NCBI GenBank assembly: GCA_038373865.1
Contig: JAXGGA010003078.1
Location: 45,104-109,103, forward strand
Reading direction: 5' to 3'
Source: Uloborus plumipes
Lineage: Eukaryota > Arthropoda > Arachnida > Araneae > Uloboridae
DNA length: 64,000 bases
Shown piece after piece: positions 33,961 to 44,088 of the stretch. Position numbers and translations under genes: made by a program. How positions within the stretch are numbered: the stretch's first letter is position 1; every line of letters begins with the position of its first letter. The notes below the pieces were generated by a model, which made no database searches, had not been told where the DNA came from, and was given only the letters and a program-made list of their open reading frames with translations.

Positions 33961-35137
33961 TCAACCATTGTTTTTTTAATACAAATTATGTTTTTAATGA
34001 GTTATTCATCTGGCAACGTGGTTAAATTCGAAATCAGCTTCATTATTCATAGTCTTGTTAATATCGGAACAATTTGCCCCACCCACGGAACAACTTGCCC
34101 CAAGACGGGGTTAGTTGTTCCTTTTCGGCTTTACTTGCTATAAAATTAATTATCAAAAAACCTTGCAAAATACAACTCAAAAAACAGTCTGTATATCAAA
34201 GGGACATATAATACTAAGTTTTAACCTCGGAATATTAATTCTAGAACCAAGTTTTCAAAACGAATTTTGAGCTTGATCAAAAAACGGAACTTTTAGCCCC
34301 GCTCTCCCCTACCAAGTTTTATTTGCTTACCTGTATCCATTGCTTACTATTGTCCAGAATGTTCATTTTTCAAAATGTAACTTAGCCCCTTCATCCTCCA
34401 AGGCCTTTAATTATCAAAATTACTATGGCTCATTCAATTGATACATTTAAAAATCAAAATTACTATGGCTCTATCAATTAATACATTAAAGAATTGAACT
34501 TGAATGTATAATGAAATGGAATGGAAAAAAAAAAAACAAATGTTTATATTTTGGCTTAGTAAAGATGTTTTCTCTATGCAATCAAGTTTGATGAGCATTT
34601 TTTTTTAAATAAAGACATTCAAACACTTATGGATTTCACACAAATTAAATTTTCAAACATTTTATTTATATTCATCAAAAATCAAACAAAACGTTAACGG
34701 CACAAAGTAATTTATGAAATGAGTATTTACAATTTGTTTAAATATGTAATAAAATTTAATTGCAACATATCTGTTGATATAGAGTTGAGCACCTGCCTGG
34801 TGCTTTAAAAGTGTGCAGCATTTTTTTGAAGTCTTAAAATGTCCACTAGTGCTTAATTCTGAGTATAAAGTTGGAGCTTTGTCCGTATGGGCAAAATGCG
34901 CTCAGGTGATAATTGAGACAGAGCTGGGTCTCATAGGCATAGCGTGACCACAAGTTTTGGGGGGAGGCAGGTTGAAAATTTCAGAAGTTCATGTGGAGCT
35001 TTTGACCCCCTCCTCTCGGTTTTCCGGAAGAGAAATGTTCGCTTTTACTGTTCCGATGAATTGTACACATAATGTCTTCTTTTTTCTTTTTCTCCTCAGT
35101 TGCCAGTTACCACCAGGGTCGTATTTAGAATTTACCA

Positions 35138-35310
35138 ATCCCGTCATTTAGAGTTAGTGGTCAGGGGGTCAATCCCCCCCCCCCGCACTTTGAGAAATTA
35201 ATGTACTATTTACATACAAGTGGGTCTGATTTTTGTTGTTTTCAGATGAAATTACATTTTTGCACCCTTTGACCCCTTCCCTTTGAAAAAACTTAAAATG
35301 ACGGGCTTGG
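35138..35310 (-). mobile_element. Poly-G MITE-like repeat, copy 2
   Basis: Same family as 17479-17651, opposite orientation and more diverged: CCCGTCATTTAGAG at the left, a C run at 35177-35188, and TTTGAAAAAACTTAAAATGACGGG at the right as the inverted end. Confidence 0.65.
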
Positions 35311-36972
35311 AATTAACGGAGCCCTGAGTCATTACAAGTATACTGCAATAAGTCTCGATTACATTTTCGGCAGCAGAATAGGACATTTTTCATTCTTTCT
35401 GTCTTTTCTCTTGATTACGCACCCCGTATTTTTCTCACTTTTTAATGTATCTGCATTTTCTTGTTGTTCTATGGTTTGACCTTGTAGCGGCATGGATATC
35501 AAAAGAGTGATGCAATGACCTTTTTAAGACTGTTGATTATCTCTAATTTTGGGGGGTCCGGGGGAACGGAAATCCTCACGGAATTTTTTTTAAAAACAAA
35601 AGGCGTAAAATTCTGCATTTAGAAGCCTTTAAGAAGTAGTTAGAACTAAAAATATGCGAAGAAAAATGAGGCACACCAAAAACCTTAGTAATTAAAAAAA
35701 AAAAAAAAAGAGAGAAAGAAAAAAAAAATGAAATAAATATTTTTGCTCAATCAGGAATAAGTTATATGATAAAGACAAAAGTTGAAAAGATTCAAAAGTA
35801 AGCTTTGGGAAAAAAATAAGGTATTGAAGACGATCATGAGTAAAAGCATAAGTATTCTTAGGTTTGTCATAGCTTTTGAATACAAACGCGTTCTTAACAA
35901 TGTACTTGAGTACTGCACAAATTACGTTCTGTAAAATAGTTTTTGATCATGAATAAATGTATTTTTTCTTCATTATGTCTTGTGAGAGTTTTTTAGCTAT
36001 TAGCCTTTCATTAAGCATTTCCTTTCTCTTTGATGTGATTATGACTGACAAATGTTCGAAAAAAGTGCTTAAAAATTTAAATTTTTAATTTGGAAAGATA
36101 AAAAATCAATTCTGTGCTAAAATCCATACTTTATTTTAAAAATTTACTTTTCACTGCATTACTTAAGATAAAGAGATTGTCTTTTAACTTTCTCCCCTCT
36201 GTATCTTTGTCTCTCTAACAATGAGCCAGATTTTGTGAAAAACTATTTTCTAGTCAAAAATATTTTTTTATGTAATACGCAGTAACATAGAATTATAAAA
36301 TTTATGCCTGAAAAAGATTCATATGAGGCAGCCACAAGCAAAGGGATTTGAGTCTAAAATTTAAAAATTAGAGACAACTAAGGTAAATGGTAGGAGAACC
36401 TCTGATCTGTTTTGTAGCAAGAGATCATACTAGTAGCCCTGGTAAATGTTGATCTATAGCATAACTCAGAAAACTTTTTCCAATGAAAGCCTACCTAAGG
36501 ATCTTTGAATAAGGATCTTTGAATGCCTTTACTCATAACTTGAATTTTTCCATTTTACATACCTTTGCTTCTCATTTTGCCTTATACAAAGTAGCATGAT
36601 TTATGATTCGATACTTCTCCGAATTACTATTTTACTAAATCAACAAGCATGGAGAAGGTCAGGATAAAATCTGACGCACTAGGAGGGGGGGGGGGTATAC
36701 CCTTAGTGGCCTAGCATTTTACATTATTAGCAATCCTAAACACTGTTTTGACTTACAAAACTCCTTCTAGATGGTAATTCTGGTTGCATTAGTGGCTAAC
36801 CGGTAACGGAAACGGAAATAATCTTTCTGATGATATTCGCCCTTGTTTCGGAAAAAAAAGTGCTAAACATTAAAAATTTTAACAGTGGGCCTATGTTTCC
36901 CCTCCCCCTTCAAACATGCAGGCATAATTTGTTAAATAAAATTAATGAAAAAAAGCTAAATGATACTCTGAT

Positions 36973-37152
36973 CAAGGACGTCATTTCAAGTTTTTCCGGG
37001 GGGGGGGGGTAAAGGGTCAAAACGCAATGCAATTTCATCGGAAAACATCAAAAACCACGCCCACTTATATGTGAATACATTGATTTCTCAAAGTCGGGGG
37101 GGGGGGGGGCAATTGACCCCCCCCCCCCTGCCCTTGCTAAATGACGGGCCTG
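36973..37152 (+). mobile_element. Poly-G MITE-like repeat, copy 3
   Basis: Closest in sequence to the copy at 17479-17651. It has G runs at 37000 and 37097 and a C run at 37119, and ends AAATGACGGGCCTGA. Homopolymer lengths here may be unreliable. Confidence 0.75.
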
Positions 37153-38022
37153 ACTCTGATTGTGATTTTCGTTTTGATTTTGCAAAACTTCAGGTTCTAA
37201 ATTTTAAGTGTCCATCAAGTCCCCACCCCCCCGACGCTACGCTTATGCTGGATCTTGTAATAGTTGGGTTGAACAATAGCTCTGAGCTCTGCTGCGCTGT
37301 GAGCATTCATGCACTTGGTCCCGTATTTGCATTCGCGATTTTCTTGTATAATGAGCGACAAAATTCTGTCGCTGAGATCAGGACGTAGGTGCTGAGTCAA
37401 TATCACCCGACTCATTGCCCTTTTCTAGCTGTTCTGAAGAATTTGGGAGGCTGCCTGTAGTTGTGCCTGTGGGTGACGCGCATGCTCGAGGCACTCCATG
37501 ATTGACAACCCTAAAAGTAAAATAAAATAAATAAAGAAATAAACAAAATGTAAGTAAGACTCCGAACATTAAAATAATGAAAGCTGATAATCTCTTAATA
37601 GAGCGCTTCCCAACCTGTTAGACGCGTACCATTGGTGGTCCGCGACTTGCTAGCTGGTGGTACACAAAAAACAATCAATAATGGCGGACATAAAAATAAA
37701 TAAATCACAACAAAACGTGGAAGGTTTTCTTTTCTACAATAAAATATTTTAATAATAAAAATATTTTAATTAGATATATTATGCAGTTAAGGTGTTAATA
37801 GGTTCAGTCGATGGTCAAAAATCCGTAAATCAAGATCGTTTAATTTTCAAAGAAAAAAAATGTTCTTTGAAATAAGCACAAGGATCGCATCAAATACATT
37901 TCATCGAAATATTTGACTATTATAAGAGAATAAATTAGTTGTAAATTAAGGTTTTTTGATAGTAACAAAGTATGGCAAAATTAATAAAGATAATTATAAA
38001 AATTTGAACCAGCAACCTAGAT

Positions 38023-39158
38023 CGGGGCCGTATTAAGGAGGTGGGTTTTTGGGGCTCAAACCCCTCCGAAATTTTTCAAACCTGTTTTAAAAAATGCTTT
38101 TTTATGCCCTTTTTTGCTGAAAAATAATATTATTACTATTTTATTTTTAACTAGCTACTTGTCCCGACTCTGCACGGGATCTATCTTGAGGAAAAATGTC
38201 ATGTCAAGTGACGCGTGTGTCTAAAAGTTCCGATTAAATTAAAGTCAGTAGTACTACGAAAAATTAATCAATCGCCAAAATTTTTTTAAATTCGTTCGTT
38301 ACATGTAAAGCCTAAAGCAAAAGCAAGAATTTTATTTATTGATGTTCAAGAAAAAAATGTCAACACCTTTTTGTTATTAATAATTTATTTCACCCTATTT
38401 AATTTCTTTCACGCTCGTGAAGATTATTGTTATAAATCCAATTTGAAAGGGATATTTCCAAATTTTCAAATGCCGATATTTTTCTTCAGGGTGGAGATAT
38501 CGATTAGTGGTTTTGAAAACCTTCGCAAGGAAACTTTCCTACAAGGTATTTTTTGCGTTCTTTCGAATGAGACCAAGATCGAGAAGATCCGATAAGTATT
38601 TCGCTAGATAGAGCCATTTTGAAGTCCTTTATTTGAAATTCGAACGGATCGGTACTTTTTTCCCGCTCAAAAACCAACCTATGATCCTTCCCGGGTGCCC
38701 AAGTATCTTCTTGCCAAATTTCGTCCAGATCCGACGTAAAATGTGTATTTGTATAAGGTATACACACACACACACAAACACACATATTCTTTGTTTTATT
38801 TATGTGGATTTTCTTATTTTCTTTTCAATTTTATTTGAAAAAAGAAATTATCATTATTGAATGAATTGATTTATCTGCAGTGTTTATCTTTATTGTAGCT
38901 TTTACAAACATAAGTTCATATACAACAATACTCCTTTTTACTGGGGTGAAGATGCTTTGTACACATGAGATTTTTTTTCTTCATTAAGAAGATATGTTAT
39001 TATTTTATTTATTTTTCATGTTAATGGCTCTTAAGCATCCACTGTAACAAAAGGCAATAGAGTAGAGAACATGAAATCAAATTTTATTTATCATATAGAT
39101 TTCAAGAGATATATGTTGGTAAATCCCTCCCCAAAACAATAGTCTGGTTACGGCCCTG
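38023..39158. mobile_element. hAT-like element copy 2, with repeat B inside
   Basis: The left end is CGGGGCCGTATTAAGGAGG, one or two bases different from copy 1, and the right end TCTGGTTACGGCCCTG. Internal blocks match copy 1 (CTCAAACCCCTCCGAAATTT, TTTCAATTTTATTTGAAAAA). It is interrupted by repeat B (38148-38812). It is followed by ATTCTACA, the 8-mer that precedes copy 1 at 21125. Confidence 0.75.
38148..38812 (+). repeat. Dispersed repeat B, copy 1
   Basis: Head TAACTAGCTACTTGTCCCGA, then a body of about 600 bp, a (CA)n tract at 38761-38785 and an ATTCTTTGTTTTATTTAT end. It is nearly the reverse complement of 46823-47487. A minus-strand open frame (38504-38785) and its counterpart at 46839-47120 share IKDFKMALxSEILIGSSRSW-type wording, but the similarity is no better than the DNA identity explains. 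Confidence 0.8.
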
Positions 39159-39367
39159 ATTCTACAACACTTTACAAACTGTTTCATTGATTTCGCAAGT
39201 AATCTTCATTCACATAACATTGGTATGATCTTTCTCACATGACGAATAGTAATCGAGTTTAGCAATAAAAGTTAGTTCAAGAAATATGAGTTATTAAGTG
39301 AACGAACTCTGTATTATTTAAAATTATTAAAAGTTCGTTTAAGTTTCGATTTTAGTTCGCGTTAAAT

Positions 39368-39509
39368 CTGTACCTCAGAACCAGACTAACGTAAGTCCAT
39401 TTTCGTTATTTTTCGGTAGAGGAGAAAAACGATTGTCGAATACATCGTTTTTCCCCTCTACTGAAAAATAACGAAAATGGACTTACGTTAGTCTGGTTCT
39501 GAGGTACAG
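39368..39509. repeat. Near-perfect 66-bp hairpin
   Basis: Arms 39368-39433 and 39444-39509 differ at only two positions I can see and enclose a 10-base loop. The arm starts CTGTACCTCAGAACCAGACT. AAAT lies on both outer sides, a possible short duplication. It could be a small foldback transposon or a source of hairpin RNA. Confidence 0.85.
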
Positions 39510-39825
39510 AAATTATCTTTTTTTTCCCCTTCAAACAGAGAGCGTAAAAATATCCACTGAAAAATAAATGTAATATCGTAGTGAATTGTACGTTAAATTT
39601 ATGAATGTTTCATACAGCAATCAGATTCTGCAGCACCATTCCTGCGGAGCAGCGTACCAATGCGGAAAGTGCCTAAACAAGAGCCGCACCTCCTATTAAA
39701 ATAATTCTCGCGGGCAGAACACATAAAATTTCAAATTATTTACAATTTTTCTAGTTGGAAAATAAGGAAAAGGGAAGAAAATTAAAAATCAATATTTGTT
39801 GTTATTACCTGATTCTTCTTTGATA

Positions 39826-39970
39826 ATCTAATATCTTTAAACGAGCAATTCTTGTATATATATATATATTTATTTATTTATTTTTCGGATCTCGAAAACG
39901 GCTCTAACGATTTTGATAAAAATTTATATTTAGATAGAGTTTTGGTTTCTGAGTTCATCTACGGCGGCGT
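39826..39970 (+). repeat. Dispersed repeat K, copy 1
   Basis: ATCTAATATCTTTAAACGAG, a TA-rich simple repeat, TTTCGGATCTCGAAAACGGC and a further 60 bp match 40454-40566 in the same orientation. The second copy is broken by the SINE at 40564. Confidence 0.75.
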
Positions 39971-40453
39971 TTTTTCTGTAAAAACGCGAGTTTTCACAAA
40001 AAACCCCGGTTTTTTTGTGCCTTCATTGAAAGTTTGAGAAGCTTTTATTGCGCCATTTTCTTTATGATTACTTTATTGTTACTGTTTCCGTGGCGACCAC
40101 GTTTTGTTATAACAATTGGATTTCACATTTAATCACATCAGCGCAAGTTCAAATTATGGTACTTGGCAACGTTAAATTGTTATTGTTTTTGAAACGTTAA
40201 AGCAAGGCTTCACTAGATAACAAGCTGTTGGGATAAAAGCAGTGGTAATAGTCCACCGACATCTATTGAATTTTATGGTAACTTACAGTATATAAAAATC
40301 AGATTACTTTACTTTTCAAGTGCGATTTAAAAATTGAGTATAAAAGTGTTATAGTTAGTTTTAAAATACTTCTTTTCCTCCTCAAGAGTGTTTGGTAAGA
40401 TATTTCAGGTAAAAAATCAATAAATATGAAACTCATTCTTAAAATATTAAGTT

Positions 40454-40566
40454 ACATCTAATATCTTTAGACGAGCAATTCTTGTATATATATATTTCGG
40501 ATCTCGAAAACGGCTCAAACGATTTTTATAAAATTTTGTATTTAGATAAAGTTTTGGATTTTGTAG
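40454..40566 (+). repeat. Dispersed repeat K, copy 2
   Basis: Matches 39826-39970 closely up to GATAAAGTTTTGGATTTTGT, where the SINE begins. Confidence 0.75.
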
Positions 40567-40856
40567 TCCGATCGGTAAGTGGTCGGACTCGTAACCGGAG
40601 GGTCCCGGGCCGATCATATAGAGGAAGCCCAGCTGATCAAAGATCCACAGTCTTCATAAATGGTGGCTGGGGGACGTTAAAAATGTTCGTTGTCATAAAA
40701 TTCTTTAAGTGAAACGATATCTCAGGGGGATGCTGGGCCAAAGGTTTCCTCGGCAATTGGGTCTGTTCAAAAATGAACAGAGCGCTCTTCAAGACCCCAT
40801 CCCGGTTAAACCATGAGTTGTGGTATGTACGGGGGGAACCTTGGAGTGTCAAGTGA
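40564..40856 (+). mobile_element. tRNA-derived SINE, copy 2
   Basis: Same family as 84-359 and 55597-55888 but on the plus strand: head GTAGTCCGATCGGTAAGTGG, CTCGTAACCGGAGGGTCCCG, then AAAGATCCACAGTCTTCAT and GAACAGAGCGCTCTTCA. The B box is damaged (GGGCCGATCAT). No clear duplication was seen. Confidence 0.8.
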
Positions 40857-43800
40857 AGTGAAAGTCAAAACCAACTGGACTAAATGCGTACTGGAGAACA
40901 GGGACTCTGCATATATTCTCATCAACCCCTCCCGCAACTTCGGCGCCAAATGAAATGAAATTGGGTGTGATTTTACGGTGGGCATGGATTAACCCTTTGA
41001 CGCAGAATTTTTATCAACGTATTTTTCATACTTTGTTCATTACTCTGCATTAATTTACGGTAAAATAAGAGTAAAATATTATATTTAGCATTTTAATAAT
41101 TTTCTGGTTATGTAATACAGCACAGAACAGTGGTGTCCCTTTCTGCGTAAAAGGTAAAATATTCATGGGAAATCAGTGTTTCGTTCAGTTGGACACCGGT
41201 GTCCCATTTTTGCTTCAAAATGTTAAATAAGGTTGTGTTTTTTAAAACAAATTACGGCTGTTTTAAATGCGTAATTGCAACCAAAGGCTTAAAAATGCTT
41301 TTCAAGTTCATCTAAATAAGTACTTCGCATTTTAGAAAAAAACACGAGTTTACAAACCGCCTTTTTTTTTAACCGAGTGGGCTCGGTCCCCAGGTACTGC
41401 TAATGAACAGAGACGCGATTATTCCCTAAAAAGTTGGCTATCATAAATATTGTCCGGTGAGGCATACGTTTGAGGGACATAAAAAAGACCAAATAGCATC
41501 GCCGACCAATACGACATCAGATACCTAACGTCTACTCTACTCGCCCCACCTATCAACGGGTTATATTATGAATTACTAAATGAATAAAAGAAACTAAAGC
41601 CAAGCATTTGTTTTTCCGAAACCAATTTCTGCATATTTGGCTCTAAATTTGTAACATTGTTATTAACACTGAACGAATCGCAGAGGGCAGAAATTTCGGT
41701 TTATGAGTTCACTAAAAGAATCATCAATGGGGAATTCATGCATTTTTTAGTTTACTTGACTTAGGAAAAGTAACCAGAGGTGGCGGAAAGTTATTTGGAA
41801 CTGTCTCAAAGATACCCTGAATGGCTGTACGTGTCATTTCACTGTTCAGGTTTAAAATATAAGCTTTTGATAAGTTAAATCGCCGACATAAAAACGCATT
41901 TTCACACTGTGCCTTGATTCATGTCTTCAATGCTGCATCCCGCGATGCACTGAGAATCCTCTTTTCCAGAAAGTTGTATTCTGTTTGCCGCGTCCGTGTC
42001 TCACATGAGCCAATTATTCGATCGTTTGCGCAATCTGGCAACACATTTACTTTCGAATTCTCACGCTGCATTTCCCGCGCTCTCTATCGATAGAGATCCA
42101 TCACGTGTTCATAATTCCCTCTCTGGAGTAAATTTTCGTGGGGGAGGGGGTCACTCATTAGAGGATTCTCTCTCTCTTTCTCTTTGATACTTTCGGAAAG
42201 AGTATTGGAAAGGAGGGGGGTGGGGGCAAGAAGGGGTCGAAGTGTGGAAATCATCATTTATCACCTCCCTCGCAAGAGGTCGTTAGTGATCATTAGAGGT
42301 CCCTAATGGGCCCTTCTTAGACAGGCTGACGTATGGGCCCCGTGACGAAATGACACACCTCTGCGAATACCCTTTGCTCCACGTGTTCCGTCTCCGCCTC
42401 CGTTTCGCGCCTACTTTTCGTAATCCTCGTTGGCAACAGTTCTGCCGAAGAAAATAAGCGTTTAATGCTGAGAATGATTGTTTTGCCGTTTGTGAGAAAG
42501 TGGATTGCGTCCGTTTTCAAGCATTTATTATCCGGTGTGAGTATATAATTTTTTGAAAAAAAAAAAAAAAAGTTTGTTTATGATCATTTTTTGTCCATAA
42601 CTATTTATATTGTACTCGTTTTTTATAAATACCTCCTTCCACACACAGAATGACATTAAAACAAAGAAGAGAGGATGCCTTTTTTTTTCTTCGTGTTTTG
42701 AGTTTTTGTTTTGAGGGGTAACTTCAATGAGAAAAAAATTTACGCAAACTTTGTTTTTCTAGACATAATTTCTGCACATACAAAGAGAATATTTATCGGG
42801 CTAGTGTAGAGGCAAGTAGACAGTAGAATGTGCAGAGAATATGTATGCTAGAGGTTGAACCTAAAGTATTTTATGATTGTAATAAAAATCTGTAGAACTA
42901 AAAATTTTTTAAATTGTAAATAAAATCTATAAAGTACAAAAAAAAAAAAAAAAGGAAAGAAAAAAACTTTGCATAAAAATGTGCATAAAATATTTGAATT
43001 GTATATGATGAATTATAATAAGATTTATTTACGAATACCAACCCTATATTGATAGATTCCTGATGAATATCATTAGGTTATAGAATTTTTTTTGTATAAA
43101 TTATTCATAATAAAATTGACGAGATTATTCATCATTAATCAAAAATGATTTTTTTAACATTAAAAAGGGATGCATATTTTGTCACTCTAATTTTGGCCTA
43201 TCTGGCAAAGTCACTGTCTGCATAGTTGTTTTATTTTCCTTAAGAAATGCGCAATGAAAAATGAAACGCAAGGTGTGAAAGTATGAGTTGCCAACATCAC
43301 AGAGGCGTTGCGTTGATTACAGCGCTGCTGATCAACAAGTTCCATGGATGTGTACATCATCTCGGCACTTGGCCTATACGTCAACCTGTCTTCATCTGGT
43401 TCGTTAAGGATCTTTTAATGACCATTAACGATCTCTTTCATCCCAGGTGATGAACGATGGGTTACCCCCCCCCCCCTTCTGGGAAACTGCTTGTAAATGT
43501 AAGAATTACGGTGGGAAAAAAGGAAATAACGAGGGGAAAAAAGTTTTCGAATAAGCGACTGATTTTAGCCTGTGATGGCATGCTTTGTATAATGTGCCCA
43601 AAAGCGTGCTTATTTCACGGTTTTCAAAACTAGCAGTAGTAAAACCTTTTTTCTTAATGATTTGTTCGTGTATTTACGACAAGCAGTATTTCTTTCTTAC
43701 TTTTCTGACAGTTCATACAATTTTAACTTTCTGAACAACCTTTCCTTAGACAATTACATTTGCAATCAACAAGAGTTGATGGTCCTCGATCATAGTTCAC

Positions 43801-44088
43801 GACTTCGATTTGCATCACTTCAACGTCAGCAGGACGGAGTCTAGCTCCATACCGCCCGTAAGCTAACCTGAAATTTGTCGCCCCTATTCCCCTTAACAGA
43901 AGATACACTTAAATGAAGAAGCCAGCCTATTGGACCAAGACCAAACATTTACCTTTAGAGACCACATTTAGGTTGTAGAGATCCTACCTTTTTTTAACTT
44001 TAAAAAACAGCTTGAAATCTACAAAAGTTCCGAAATGTAACAAATAGAATTTGGTCAGACAAGGCTACTTTTTATACAATTTTAAATA
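40857..44088. other. Stretch without recognisable gene
   Basis: It holds a relatively GC-rich, apparently single-copy segment at about 41930-42540 with CT-rich runs and a CACGTG, simple A runs (42555-42570, 42939-42955) and a poly-C at 43467. A minus-strand frame at 43723-43908 looks unlike AT-rich noise (RLAYGRYGARLRPADVEVMQ) but I do not recognise it. No splice-supported exon was found. Confidence 0.45.

Larger units (their letters stand above)
30994..34309. mobile_element. TA-target DNA element E with two nested insertions
   Basis: The left end is GGGGAGAGAGGGGCTAAAAG and the right end its reverse complement with one mismatch over 25 bp (CTTTTAGCCCCGCTCTCCCC). TA flanks both sides (30992-30993, 34310-34311). 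The internal phrase AACAACTTGCCCC / GGGGCAAGTTGTT recurs near 31020, 32640-32730 and 34068-34130. It contains element F (31174-32445) and a 0.85-kb repeat (33104-33960). There is no transposase frame. Superfamily is uncertain; the TA target suggests the IS630-Tc1-mariner group. Confidence 0.75.
34312..38022. other. Repeat-derived stretch without gene
   Basis: AT-rich. It includes a doubled phrase AAAATTACTATGGCTC (34415 and 34457), two poly-G MITE copies (35138, 36973), A-rich simple sequence (35694-35728), a hAT-type terminus GCTTCCCAACCTGTTAGACG (about 37605) and nothing that reads as an exon. Confidence 0.5.
21133..39158. mobile_element. Candidate composite (macro)transposon bounded by hAT-like ends
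   Basis: The leftmost end of copy 1 (21133) is preceded by ATTCTACA (21125-21132), and the rightmost end of copy 2 (39158) is followed by the same ATTCTACA (39159-39166). Eight bases is the hAT duplication length. The inner flanks (TTTTGCTC after 30010, ACCTAGAT before 38023) match neither each other nor the outer 8-mer. The simplest reading is that the outer ends of two neighbouring copies moved the 18,026-bp interval as a unit, or that recombination between copies exchanged ends. This is inference from termini and duplications. Confidence 0.5.

Noticed and set aside
36685..37130. Long poly-G and poly-C runs as functional G-quadruplex sites
   Set aside because: Two of the three runs here lie in a multicopy MITE-like repeat, and homopolymer lengths may be sequencing or assembly dependent; no independent sign of function.
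38504..38600. RNA-processing or kinase-like wording in repeat B frames
   Set aside because: Too short and not conserved beyond the DNA repeat; would be over-reading.
38504..38785. Conserved peptide between 38504-38785 (-) and 46839-47120 (+)
   Set aside because: The two lie in near-identical copies of a dispersed repeat; protein likeness follows from DNA identity and there is no start or domain support.
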